From NCBI RefSeq assembly GCF_040783535.2, contig NZ_JBFONW020000001.1, positions 1 to 64,000 on the forward strand: a stretch of DNA of 64,000 nucleotides, written 5' to 3'. Shown here piece after piece: positions 7,128-15,841 of this stretch. The notes below the pieces were generated by a model. The model was given only the letters and a program-made list of their open reading frames with translations, did not search any database and had not been told where the DNA came from. The translations under genes and the position numbers were made by a program. The stretch comes from Aestuariibius insulae (lineage in GTDB: Bacteria; Pseudomonadota; Alphaproteobacteria; Rhodobacterales; Rhodobacteraceae). Each line of letters starts with the position of its first letter. The stretch's first letter is position 1.

Positions 7128-7211
7128 GAAGCTGTTCCGTTTTGACAAGGGTGCGGCACTTGGCCCGCCAGCACGGCGGACGCGGCTGCCTAGATCACCC
7201 GGGGCCGTCCG

Positions 7212-8087
7212 TCAATCCAGCCGGTACTCCACGATCTCGGTCGTCTGAAGCGGGTTGAAGTTGTCGTCCGAGATCATCGTCGCTCTCAGCGCGCCGCCCG
7301 CATCCTTCCAGATCGACAGCCCTTCAAGGTTGCCGTGATCGAAGATCGCCGTCTCCAGATGCTCCCGCTCATCGGTGCCGTCCAAGGCGACGCTCCGGAT
7401 CCGGCTTCGAAAGGCGAAACCGGTGAAGCCGCGCTCGAGCAGATACAAGCGGCCCCCGTGAACATCCGCACCCGTCGGCAGATATTCCCCGCGCCGGGCG
7501 ATGGTGAAGGGCTTTGACCAAGCAGCGCCGTCGAAGCGATAGACAGGGAAGGGTCGATCCTTAGCGCCCGACCTTTCCTGCACCGCATAGAGCGCGCCAT
7601 CCGTGTCGATGGCCAAAGCCTCCAGCCCCGAATTCATCTGGAAATTGTCGAAGTCGGGATGGGCAGGCAGACGCTCCCCGCCGCCCGCTTCGGTATAGCG
7701 CCAGACCCGGTGGACCAGCTCGAACGAGATGAACAGCGCGCCATCCCCGGCCAACGCCAGCCCTTCGCTGTCGATCTTGCGCGGCAGCGACCCGGCCTGT
7801 CCGACCTGCTCGAGCGGACGGAACTCAAGATCCGTCACCCCGGTCAGCGCATCGCCCTCCCGCATCAGTGTGCCGGTCGCCAAAGATCCCCGATCCGTCA
7901 GCGCGGTAAAGCGCGCGCCATCCTCCGACACCTCAATGGCAGAGAACCCCCCGAACGCGTCGCTCTGCGCAGTCAGCACAAGATGCGAGACAAGGTCCGG
8001 CTTCGCGCAGGCCGACCCGGCGCAAAGCAGCGCCAAAAGGCAGATCCGCAGCAAGACGATCAGTTCGAGGTCAGCACAGCACCGCAT
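7212..8087 (-). CDS. Secreted esterase-like/phytase-like propeller protein
   Basis: About 290 residues; N-terminal hydrophobic segment LLRICLLALLCAGSACA (signal peptide, cut near ACA-KPD) followed by a beta-propeller-type repeat protein of the esterase-like activity of phytase family (PF13449): DSEGLALAGDGALFISFE, NSGLEALAIDTDGALYAVQE and HGNLEGLSIW mark successive blades. Probably periplasmic; substrate unknown. The start is uncertain: ATG 8087 overlaps the mepA 3' end by 28 nt, and TTG 8054, just past the mepA stop, would give a more typical signal peptide. It is the last gene of an MFS-mepA-esterase run with overlapping ends. Confidence 0.7.
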   Translation of the reverse strand: MRCCADLELIVLLRICLLALLCAGSACAKPDLVSHLVLTAQSDAFGGFSAIEVSEDGARFTALTDRGSLATGTLMREGDALTGVTDLEFRPLEQVGQAGSLPRKIDSEGLALAGDGALFISFELVHRVWRYTEAGGGERLPAHPDFDNFQMNSGLEALAIDTDGALYAVQERSGAKDRPFPVYRFDGAAWSKPFTIARRGEYLPTGADVHGGRLYLLERGFTGFAFRSRIRSVALDGTDEREHLETAIFDHGNLEGLSIWKDAGGALRATMISDDNFNPLQTTEIVEYRLD

Positions 8088-8980
8088 TGCGCGGGCAGGT
8101 TGGACATCATCAGCTCGCGCCGCGGCGCGGGCGCAGGGGCATTCGGGTCAGGCGGCGCCGGGTTCAGGATGTTGCGCACCCACTGCTCCGCATCCGCGCA
8201 GCCATCGCCCGCAGGAGGCGGCGCCTGGTTCTCGCATCCTGTCGCACCGGCGGGACAATTCAGACGCACGTGGAAATGGTAGTGATGGCCCCACCAGGGC
8301 CGGATCTTGCGCAGCCAATCGCGGTTGCCGGTCTCGGCGTTGCACATCGCGACCTTGGCGCCCGGAAAGATAAAGATCCGGGCCGTGCGCGGATCCTTCG
8401 CCGCCTCCCGGATGATATTCATGTGGGCCTGCGTCCATTGATCGTTCGTATAAGCCCCCTTGGCCCGGCGCATCGAAATGGACGAGATATTCTCTCGTGC
8501 CGTCTGGCTGAGGTTAAGCCGATCGGCGGGCCGCAGCCAGATATCGATATCGAGCCCCGATTGGTGGCTCCGGTGTCCGGTCAGCATCGGGCCGCCACGC
8601 GGCTGGCTCATATCGCCGATGTAAAGACCGTTCCATCCCGGCTGCGTGGCCGCGAACCGGCTCAGCTCCTGCACGAAATCCACCGCACTCGGCTGCGCCC
8701 AGTTGCGGTTGCGGGACAATCGCATCGCCTGCCAGGTCGGTCCTGTCTCGGCCAGTTGCACCGCACCGGCCTGACAGCCCCTCGCATAACCGCCCAAAGG
8801 GGCGGGCTGCTGCTGCGAGGCCACGCGTTCGGCCCCGAAAAGCGGCTTGGCGATCCGGCCGTCCCCGTTATTGGCGGGCTGACTTTGCGTCGAGACCTGC
8901 GTCGTGGTCTCGGCGGTCTCCTCCCCCCCGCAGGCGGTCAGAAGCGTCAGGAGGGCTGCGGCGATAAGGGGGCGGACCAT
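8060..8980 (-). CDS. mepA: Penicillin-insensitive murein endopeptidase
   Basis: A zinc DD-endopeptidase that cuts D-Ala-meso-DAP cross-links in peptidoglycan. The 306-residue precursor starts with a lipoprotein signal (LLTLLTAC then GG, lipobox Cys near residue 18). LAS-metallopeptidase ligands are visible: GHRSHQSGLDIDIW (H-x-x-x-G-x-x-x-D type) in the middle and WGHHYHFHVRL toward the C-terminus. ATG 8980 was chosen because it opens the lipoprotein signal directly; longer starts lie inside the MFS gene. It overlaps the MFS gene upstream by 34 nt and the esterase-like gene downstream. Confidence 0.9.
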   Translation of the reverse strand: MVRPLIAAALLTLLTACGGEETAETTTQVSTQSQPANNGDGRIAKPLFGAERVASQQQPAPLGGYARGCQAGAVQLAETGPTWQAMRLSRNRNWAQPSAVDFVQELSRFAATQPGWNGLYIGDMSQPRGGPMLTGHRSHQSGLDIDIWLRPADRLNLSQTARENISSISMRRAKGAYTNDQWTQAHMNIIREAAKDPRTARIFIFPGAKVAMCNAETGNRDWLRKIRPWWGHHYHFHVRLNCPAGATGCENQAPPPAGDGCADAEQWVRNILNPAPPDPNAPAPAPRRELMMSNLPAQCGAVLTSN

Positions 8981-10344
8981 TCGGCTCGATCTCCGTTCTT
9001 GTTGACCCAGCCTAACAAAAGAAGGCCCAAAAGAAAGAGAAAGATCACCGGAATGAAACCCAGTCGAGGATCCTGAAGCCACCAGGTGAAGAGCGTGATC
9101 AGCGCGGGCGCCAGAAACGCCGTCGCCTTGCCCGACAGCGCAAATAGCCCGAACGCTTCTGCCGGGCGCGCCGGATCGGTATGACGCACCATCATGGAGC
9201 GGGACGCGGCATAGATCGCGCCGCCCGCGCCACCGATGATCGCCCCGCAGACGTAAAAGACGATGTCCGGCAAGGTGCTGCTTTCGTCCAGCGCCACACC
9301 AAAGAACATCTCCCGCGACATCCCCACCATGACCGTCGTCACCGTGATCAAAGCGAGAATACAGGCGATAATGACCGGCTTCGGCCCCAACCTCTTGTCC
9401 GCCTGTCCGCCCAGAAACGTCACGACCGCCGCCGTGATCGCGCCCACGATGCCGAACACACCGATCTGGGTGATTGACCAGTTCAGCACCAGCGTCGCAT
9501 AGACGCCGCCATAGGCATAAAGCGCATTGAGCGAGTCCCGATAAAGCATCGAGGAGAGCAGAAACGCCCCGAGGCTGCGCCGCCGCACGACCGTTCGCGC
9601 CAGCACCTTCAGCTCCGACCCGATGCTGCCGACCTTATGCGCCATCTTCGGCCCGACCTCGTCGCGCACATACATAAAAAATGGCACCATGAAGACCGCG
9701 AACCAGATCGCGATCAGCGGCCCCACCGACCGCGTCCCCTCCCGCGCTTCCGGATCGAGCCCAAAGAGCGGCTCCAGCCCGATCAGCGTCCGGCCCGTCT
9801 CGTTCTCGGCCAGAAAGAGCAGCATGATAAACAGAGAGATCACCCCGCCCACATAGCCGATCGACGCGCCGGTCCCCGAAATGCTGCCCGTTTCCTCATC
9901 CTCGCCCAGCGCAGGCAAAAACGCGTTGACGAAGTTCAGCATGCTCTCGCCCGCGATGAACCCGACGTAGAATAGCACCAGCACAAGGATCAGCGTGCTC
10001 CCATCCGGCGTCAGAAACCACATCGACCAGGCGCCCGCGAAATAGAACAGCGAGAACACCGCGATATAAGGGATCTTCCGCCCCGCCCGGTCCGCCAGAA
10101 TGCCGAGGATCGGCGCCGTGAACGCCACGAAAAGCCCCGCGATCGTCTGCCCCAGCGACCAGATCGACTGCGCCCGCGCATCGGCCGCCGTCTCGTCCAG
10201 TCCCAGCCCCGCGTAATAGCTCGTCGCCACCGCTGCGAAATAGGGCCCGAAGATAAAGGTCAGCCCAAGCGTATAGTACGGCTGCGTCGCGAAATCGAAC
10301 GCGATCCAGCCCCGGATGCGTTTTGTCTTACTGATCTGGCCCAT
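8947..10344 (-). CDS. MFS transporter, UMF1/Atg22 type
   Basis: A 465-residue inner-membrane protein with about 12 hydrophobic spans. WIAFDFATQPYYTLGLTFIF at the N-terminus, GILADRAGRKIPYI (MFS loop 2-3 signature variant) and GGQADKRLGPKPVI in the second half match the UMF1 (Atg22-like) group, whose eukaryotic members export amino acids from vacuoles; bacterial substrates are unknown. ATG 10344 follows GGGAGA. It heads the MFS-mepA-esterase set, which may suggest export or recycling of wall-derived compounds (inference from neighbours only). Confidence 0.85.
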   Translation of the reverse strand: MGQISKTKRIRGWIAFDFATQPYYTLGLTFIFGPYFAAVATSYYAGLGLDETAADARAQSIWSLGQTIAGLFVAFTAPILGILADRAGRKIPYIAVFSLFYFAGAWSMWFLTPDGSTLILVLVLFYVGFIAGESMLNFVNAFLPALGEDEETGSISGTGASIGYVGGVISLFIMLLFLAENETGRTLIGLEPLFGLDPEAREGTRSVGPLIAIWFAVFMVPFFMYVRDEVGPKMAHKVGSIGSELKVLARTVVRRRSLGAFLLSSMLYRDSLNALYAYGGVYATLVLNWSITQIGVFGIVGAITAAVVTFLGGQADKRLGPKPVIIACILALITVTTVMVGMSREMFFGVALDESSTLPDIVFYVCGAIIGGAGGAIYAASRSMMVRHTDPARPAEAFGLFALSGKATAFLAPALITLFTWWLQDPRLGFIPVIFLFLLGLLLLGWVNKNGDRAEWSAPLSPQPS

Positions 10345-10414
10345 ACCGTCTCCCGCCCTTGACGGCGATAAGACAGACCGGCCCCCTCTCTGGCAAGCGG
10401 CGCGTTCAGATGCG

Positions 10415-10985
10415 TCAGATCGTGTGGCGCTCAGACCCCTCATCGCCCGGATCCACAGGCTCGGGCGGCCAGGGCCGCGTCGCATCCGCCTCGATCCAGG
10501 CTCCGACCCAGTCCGGCAAGGGCGGGCTCGGCTCCTCGCGTCCCAAGGCGGCAAAGACGCGCCCTGGATCCACCAGTTTTCCGCGCTCGACAACCGCCGA
10601 CCGGTAAAGCGCCTGCACCGCGCAATCCTCCCCGATCCAGATCTGCTGATCGATATAGAAGAACCGGTGATCCCAGCCCACGGCCCGGCTCACCATCCGG
10701 AACCGGGTGAACGGCGTGATCCTCTTGCGATAGCGCACCGACACGCCCGCCATGCTTAAGCCCCAGCGCTCCTGACGCAGAACCCGCAGCAATCCAACCC
10801 GCCGGGCCAACCCGAACCGCCCCAAATCAAAGATCGTGAGGATCCGCCCGTTATTCATCTCCAGAAACCCATCGAGGTCCTGCGGCCAGCACCGATGATG
10901 GCTCACATGGGTCCCGGTCACCGGCAGCTCCGGCGTCTTGCGGTGGATCCAGACTTCCTTGGCCAGTCGAATGAACGGGTACATC
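10415..10985 (-). CDS. Thioesterase-superfamily (hot-dog fold) protein
   Basis: A 189-residue protein resembling the THEM6/4-hydroxybenzoyl-CoA thioesterase-like group: HHRCWPQDLDGFLEMNNGRI near residue 30 is the hot-dog helix with the D-x-x-x-x-x-x-M/N pattern, and VRYRKRITPFTRFRM follows as the typical beta stretch. Predicted to hydrolyse acyl-CoA or a related thioester; substrate unknown. ATG 10985 has AAGGAGAG at 7 bases; an upstream in-frame ATG at 11017 lacks one. It stands alone, divergent from yggT. Confidence 0.75.
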
Positions 10986-11096
10986 GGCAGCTCTCCTTTG
11001 CCCGCCGCTCTCACCACGCACCCTATCGGGCGTCAAGCGCCCCTTGTGACACAGCTTGCAAACGCCTACCTCTCTGGCCGGACCAAGGAGACGACG

Positions 11097-11384
11097 ATGG
11101 TATCACTGATCGAAATTCTGCTGATGGCGCTGGGGATCGCAAAGCTTCTGATCTTCGCGCATTTCATCCTGAGCTGGCTCATCAGCTTTCAGGTCTTGAA
11201 TCTTAGTCAGCCCATCGTCTCGCAGATCTGGTACGGTCTCCAGCGTCTGCTCGAACCGGTCTATGCCCCGATCCGAAAACGGCTGCCCCAGATGGGCGGC
11301 CTTGATCTGTCGCCGCTGATCGTGCTCTTCGCCATCATCGCGCTCGAGATCATCCTGCGAAACAACATCGCCCTCCTCGTCTAA
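11097..11384 (+). CDS. YggT family integral membrane protein
   Basis: A 95-residue protein with two hydrophobic segments (LLMALGIAKLLIFAHFILSW; then LSPLIVLFAIIALEIIL) joined by a loop with LLEPVYAPIRKRLPQMGGLD, the characteristic P-x-R/K-x-x-x-P-x-x-G-G-x-D motif of YggT/YCF19 proteins. These act in the inner membrane, in some lineages near cell division or osmotic functions; the exact role here is unknown. AAGGAG lies 6 bases before ATG 11097. Confidence 0.88.
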   Translation: MVSLIEILLMALGIAKLLIFAHFILSWLISFQVLNLSQPIVSQIWYGLQRLLEPVYAPIRKRLPQMGGLDLSPLIVLFAIIALEIILRNNIALLV

Positions 11385-11485
11385 AGACCAGGCGCATTCC
11401 GCCTCGCGTGGGAACTCTGCCGAAAAACTTCAAGGTTTTTCGCGCATTTTTCGTGCCTCGTCGCGATTCCGACTTAGCTCTGCTA

Positions 11486-11533
11486 AAGTGTAAACCACAG
11501 GCTTACACTTAACTTAAGTTAAAAAGCTTACAC
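11486..11533 (+). promoter_or_regulatory. Operator-like dyads in front of the Crp/Fnr gene
   Basis: Two symmetric elements sit directly before the ATG at 11534. AAGTGTAA (11486-11493) and TTACACTT (11503-11510) form a perfect 8-bp inverted repeat with a 9-bp spacer. TTAACTTAAGTTAA (11509-11522) is a perfect 14-bp palindrome with the half-site geometry of Crp/Fnr boxes (TTAAC-N4-GTTAA). GCTTACAC recurs at 11501-11508 and 11526-11533. Autoregulation by the gene product is the simplest reading. Confidence 0.55.
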
Positions 11534-12316
11534 ATGTCAGAACGTAAGAAGAACATAGAGGGTACAAGACCCGGGATCGTCGCGGATCTGCAGCCGTCCG
11601 ACGATCAAAGCGCGATCGTGCGTAAGCTTGGCGCCATCTCCTTGTTATCGCAGGAGGAAATCGATTTCCTCGAAGGGCTTCAAAACAACACTCTCGCAAT
11701 CGCAGCGGGCACTGATTTCATCACCGACGGCAATGATCTGCGAACCACCTTCATCATGATGGAAGGCTGGGCGAAGCGCTACGTTCTGCTCCCGTCGGGG
11801 CGCAGACAGATCCTCAGTTACGTCTTGCCCGGCGATATTCTCGGGCTGCATGTCAATTTTCGCAGCAAGGCGACCTACAGCGCCGCTGCCCTGACGGACT
11901 GCAAGGTGGCCGTCGTCGATCCGCGCCGTATGCTCGAGATTTCGCAGAAATTCCCGGTTCTCGCGGCGGGCCTTAGCTGGTGCACCGCACGGGAATTCGC
12001 CATCCTCGGCGATCAGGCCGTCCGTTTGGGCCGTCTGGGCGCGCAACAGCGGATCGCCCATCTTTTGCTTGAGCTTAGATCGCGAATGCGCCTGATCGGA
12101 GAAACCAATGGCGAGTGGCTCGATTTTCCCATGACCCAGGCCGATCTCGCCGATACGCTGGGGCTCAGCATCGTCCATGTGAACCGTCAGCTCATGGATC
12201 TCCGGCAGCGCAAGATCATCACGCTCGAACGGGATCATGTGCATCTCGATGACGTCAAGGCGCTCAGCGAGATGTCCCATTTCGATTTCGAACATCTGGC
12301 CGAGTTTCAGATCTAG
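11534..12316 (+). CDS. Crp/Fnr family transcriptional regulator
   Basis: 260 residues: an N-terminal cyclic-nucleotide-binding-like barrel (about 40-150; SGRRQILSYVLPGDILGL is the core strand region) and a C-terminal winged helix (MTQADLADTLGLSIVHVNRQ around 196-215 is the recognition helix). No cysteine cluster is present at the N-terminus, so it is not an Fe-S oxygen sensor of the FNR type; the ligand is unknown. There is no Shine-Dalgarno before ATG 11534, where the DNA is instead filled with operator-like dyads, so the mRNA may be leaderless or the start may be further in. Monocistronic; recQ follows in the same direction. Confidence 0.88.
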   Translation: MSERKKNIEGTRPGIVADLQPSDDQSAIVRKLGAISLLSQEEIDFLEGLQNNTLAIAAGTDFITDGNDLRTTFIMMEGWAKRYVLLPSGRRQILSYVLPGDILGLHVNFRSKATYSAAALTDCKVAVVDPRRMLEISQKFPVLAAGLSWCTAREFAILGDQAVRLGRLGAQQRIAHLLLELRSRMRLIGETNGEWLDFPMTQADLADTLGLSIVHVNRQLMDLRQRKIITLERDHVHLDDVKALSEMSHFDFEHLAEFQI

Positions 12317-12400
12317 CGCGCGTCTATGTCGCTTGTTTACCGATTCCCGGTATGGGAAGGATATCGCAATCGAGCGATAACCATAAAAACAGGCCCCGAG

Positions 12401-14446
12401 ATGAGCGCTGCCACGCTTTTGCGAGACGTCTTCGGATTCGATGCCTTCCGCCCCGGTCAGGAAGACATCGTGACCGCCGTCACCCAAGGCCGCAACACGC
12501 TGGCCATCATGCCCACCGGCGGGGGCAAATCGCTTTGTTTCCAACTTCCAGCCCTGGCGCGCGACGGCGTGACGGTCGTGATCTCGCCGCTGATCGCGCT
12601 CATGCGCGATCAGGTCCGCGCTCTTAAGGCGGCGGGCGTCGAGGCGGGCGCGCTCACCTCCGGCAATACCGACGAGGAAACCGATGCCATCTGGCAGGCC
12701 CTCGAAGAGGGTCGGCTCAAGCTGCTTTACATGGCGCCCGAACGCCTCGCCTCGGGCGGAACCGAGCGGATGCTGCGCCGCGCGAATACCACGCTTATAG
12801 CCGTGGACGAGGCCCATTGCGTCAGCCAATGGGGCCATGATTTTCGTCCTGACTACCTGCGCATCGGCCAACTTCGGCGCAGTCTTGGCGTCCCGCTCGC
12901 CGCCTTCACCGCGACCGCCGACGCCGAAACCCAGGTCGAGATCATCGAAAAGCTCTTCGATGGCGAAGCGCCCGCCACCTTCCTGCACGGCTTCGACCGC
13001 CCGAATATCCATCTGGCCTTCGCCGCCAAGAACGGCCCCCGCGCGCAGATCCTCGACTTCGCAGGCGCCCGCAAGGGCCGCTCCGGCATCGTCTATTGCG
13101 GCACCCGCGCCAAGACCGAAACGCTCGCCCAGGCCCTGCGCGAGGCAGGCCATTCCGCGACGCATTATCACGGCGGCATGGACCCCGAGATGCGCCGCCA
13201 GACCGAACACCGCTTCACCACCGAAGACGGGCTGATCGTCGTGGCCACCGTCGCCTTCGGGATGGGCGTCGACAAACCCGATATCCGCTGGGTCGCCCAT
13301 GCCGACCTGCCCAAATCGATCGAAGCCTATTATCAAGAGATCGGACGCGCCGGACGCGATGGCGCCCCCGCCGAAACGCTGACCCTTTACGGCCCCGAGG
13401 ATATCAAGCTGCGTCGCGCCCAGATCGACGAAGGCATGGCCCCGCCTGAACGCCGCATGGCCGATCACGGACGGCTCAACGCGCTTCTGGGTCTGGCCGA
13501 GGCACTCGCCTGCCGCCGCACGACGCTGCTCGGCTATTTCGGAGAGACGGCGCAGCCCTGCGGCCATTGCGACCTATGCGACACGCCGCCCGATACGTTC
13601 GACGGCACGACCGCCGTCCGCATGGCCCTCTCCGCGATCCTACGCACCGACCAGCGCTTCGGCGCGGGCTATCTCATCGACATCCTGCTCGGCCAGCTCA
13701 CCGACAAGATCACGTCCCGCAATCATGACAGCCTGCCCACCTTCGGCGTGGGCAAGGACTATGACCGCCGCCAATGGCAGGCGATCTTCCGGCAGATGAT
13801 GGGCCTCGACCTGATCCGCCCCGACCCCGACCGCTATGGCGCCTTCTGGATGACCGAGGCGGCCCGTCCCATCCTCAAGGGCGATGCAACGATCACCCTG
13901 CGCCGCGACACGATCACCGCCGCCAAGGGACGCGGCCCGGCGGTGAGAGAGCTGGTCAGCGAAGAGAATGCGCCGCTCCTCTCCGCGCTCAAGGCCAAAC
14001 GCCGCGCCTTGGCCGAGGCGCTGGGCGGCCCCGCCTATATCGTCTTCAACGACCGCACCCTCATCGAGATGGCTGAAAAGCGCCCCATGACGCTGGACGA
14101 GATGGCCCGCATCGGCGGCGTTGGCGCGAAAAAGCTGGAAAGCTATGGCACGGCGTTCCTCGAGGTCATCACCGGCGCCGAACCGGGTCCCGTCCACCCC
14201 GCCCGCCGCAAACTGGCGGGCAAACCCCAGGGCGAGGCATTCGACCGCCTGACCGACGCGCAATCGGCGCTGGCGCGCGGCGAGGACGGCACAGGCAAAT
14301 ACATGTCCTGCACGACCTCCACCCTGCGCCACATCGCTGAACGCCGCCCCGATAGCCTGGGCGCTCTCGAGAAGATCCCCGGCATGGGCCCGCAAAAGGC
14401 TGAGCGCTTTGGCGCCGCGTTTCTGGACGTCCTGCGCGAGGGCTGA
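12401..14446 (+). CDS. recQ: ATP-dependent DNA helicase RecQ
   Basis: 3'-5' helicase acting in recombination and fork repair. In the 681-residue protein: Walker A MPTGGGKSLCFQ (near 37-48), DEAHCVSQWGHDFRPDY (motif II and aromatic loop, near 134-150), motif VI QEIGRAGRDG, then the zinc-binding segment with CRR...CGHCDLCD, a winged-helix region, and two HRDC-type helical domains (ALKAKRRALAEALGGPAYIV and the end AERRPDSLGALEKIPGMGPQ). ATG 12401 gives the usual N-terminus (ATLLRDVFGFDAFRPGQ); an upstream ATG at 12326 would add 25 atypical residues. Confidence 0.95.
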   Translation: MSAATLLRDVFGFDAFRPGQEDIVTAVTQGRNTLAIMPTGGGKSLCFQLPALARDGVTVVISPLIALMRDQVRALKAAGVEAGALTSGNTDEETDAIWQALEEGRLKLLYMAPERLASGGTERMLRRANTTLIAVDEAHCVSQWGHDFRPDYLRIGQLRRSLGVPLAAFTATADAETQVEIIEKLFDGEAPATFLHGFDRPNIHLAFAAKNGPRAQILDFAGARKGRSGIVYCGTRAKTETLAQALREAGHSATHYHGGMDPEMRRQTEHRFTTEDGLIVVATVAFGMGVDKPDIRWVAHADLPKSIEAYYQEIGRAGRDGAPAETLTLYGPEDIKLRRAQIDEGMAPPERRMADHGRLNALLGLAEALACRRTTLLGYFGETAQPCGHCDLCDTPPDTFDGTTAVRMALSAILRTDQRFGAGYLIDILLGQLTDKITSRNHDSLPTFGVGKDYDRRQWQAIFRQMMGLDLIRPDPDRYGAFWMTEAARPILKGDATITLRRDTITAAKGRGPAVRELVSEENAPLLSALKAKRRALAEALGGPAYIVFNDRTLIEMAEKRPMTLDEMARIGGVGAKKLESYGTAFLEVITGAEPGPVHPARRKLAGKPQGEAFDRLTDAQSALARGEDGTGKYMSCTTSTLRHIAERRPDSLGALEKIPGMGPQKAERFGAAFLDVLREG

Positions 14447-14491
14447 TTGCCGCCCTTGCAGCCCTGCCACCCCCGGGCTACCTCCCTGCGC

Positions 14492-15841
14492 ATGCCTCAA
14501 CATGCCCTCCCCGATCTCACCGCCCAGCTCCTCGATGCCGCCCGCCGCGCCGGAGCGGACGCCGCCGACGCCATGGCCATCGATGCCACCTCCGTCTCGG
14601 TCGATGTGCGCGCGGGCGCGCTCGAACAGGCCGAACGCAGTGAGAGCATCGATGTCGGCCTGCGCGTCTTCATCGGCCAGCGGCAATCGACCGTCTCGGC
14701 CTCCGACATCCGCCCCGACACGATCGAGGAGATGGCCAGCCGCGCCGTCACCATGGCCCGCGAAGCCCCCGAAGATCCCCATATCGGCCTCGCCGATCCC
14801 GCCCAGCTCTCGCAGCTGCGCGATGCCGCCGGGCTCGAGCTGACCGATCCGGCCCCCGAACCCGATCCCGCCGCGCTCGAAGAGGCGGCCCGCACCACCG
14901 AGACCGCCGCGATGGCGATGGATGGCGTCACGCAGGTGCAGGGCGCCAGCGCAGGCTACGGACGCCGCACCATCCATCTGGCCGCCTCCAACGGGTTCGA
15001 AGGCGGCTACGGGCGCACCGAAAACGGCCTCTCCTGCGTCGCCATCAGCGGCACCGGCACGGAGATGGAGCGCGACTACGACGGCGATCACCGCGTCTTC
15101 GCCGGCGATCTGCGCGACCCGGCAGAGATCGGCACCACCGCCGGCACCCGCGCCGCCGAACGCGCGGGCGCGCGCAAGCCCAAGACCGGCACCTACCCGG
15201 TTCTCTTCGACGAACGCATCTCCTCCTCGCTGATCGGGCACCTCCTGCAGGCGGCCAACGGCAACGCCATCGCGCGCGGCTCGTCCTGGCTTCTGGGGCG
15301 CGAGGGCCAACAACTCCTGCCCGATCACCTCGACCTGACCGAAGATCCCCTGCGCCGCCGCATGCCCTCCTCCCGCCCCTTCGACGCCGAGGGCCTGCCG
15401 ACCGCGGCCCGCAAGATCATCGACAAAGGCACGCTCACTGGCTGGACGCTCGATCTGGCAACCGCGCGAAAACTGGGCCTGCAAAGCACTGCCAGCGCCG
15501 CGCGCGGCCCGTCCTCCGTCCCGGCCCCCAGCGTGACCAATGTCGCGCTCACCCAAGGGGACAAATCCCGCAAGGATCTGATGCGCGACATGGGCACCGG
15601 CCTGCTGGTCACCTCCATGATCGGCTCGACCATCAACCCCAATACCGGCGACTATTCCCGCGGCGCCTCCGGCTTCTGGATCGAAAACGGAGAGATCGCC
15701 TACCCGGTCAACGAATGCACCATCGCAGGCTCCCTGCCCGAGATGCTGGCCCGGATTGTGCCCGCCAACGACGCGCGCACATGGCTGTCGCGCGTGGTCC
15801 CATCGCTTCTAATCGACAGCCTGACCCTCGCCGGTGACTGA
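14492..15841 (+). CDS. pmbA: TldE/PmbA family metalloprotease component
   Basis: A 449-residue TldD/PmbA-family protein. In E. coli, PmbA (TldE) is the non-catalytic partner of TldD in a protease that degrades CcdA and matures microcin B17. Visible features: SVSVDVRAGALEQAERSES near residue 38, SSSLIGHLLQAANGNAIARG in the middle, and the C-terminal GDYSRGASGFWIENGEIAYP block typical of the family. It lacks the HExxxH zinc motif of TldD, as expected for PmbA. ATG 14492 chosen; no strong ribosome site is visible. Its stop overlaps the next gene by 8 nt. Confidence 0.9.
   Translation: MPQHALPDLTAQLLDAARRAGADAADAMAIDATSVSVDVRAGALEQAERSESIDVGLRVFIGQRQSTVSASDIRPDTIEEMASRAVTMAREAPEDPHIGLADPAQLSQLRDAAGLELTDPAPEPDPAALEEAARTTETAAMAMDGVTQVQGASAGYGRRTIHLAASNGFEGGYGRTENGLSCVAISGTGTEMERDYDGDHRVFAGDLRDPAEIGTTAGTRAAERAGARKPKTGTYPVLFDERISSSLIGHLLQAANGNAIARGSSWLLGREGQQLLPDHLDLTEDPLRRRMPSSRPFDAEGLPTAARKIIDKGTLTGWTLDLATARKLGLQSTASAARGPSSVPAPSVTNVALTQGDKSRKDLMRDMGTGLLVTSMIGSTINPNTGDYSRGASGFWIENGEIAYPVNECTIAGSLPEMLARIVPANDARTWLSRVVPSLLIDSLTLAGD

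Noticed and set aside
7128..7211. preQ1 riboswitch ahead of the queuosine-precursor transporter
   Set aside because: No preQ1 aptamer consensus or pseudoknot arrangement is visible in the 84 bp upstream.
11645..13567. A 640-codon open frame antisense to the regulator and recQ
   Set aside because: It is a GC-driven shadow frame; the plus strand carries clear Crp/Fnr and RecQ motifs, and the antisense product has no recognisable family.
13640..15556. A 638-codon antisense open frame over recQ and pmbA
   Set aside because: Glycine/alanine-rich shadow frame opposite two well-supported genes.
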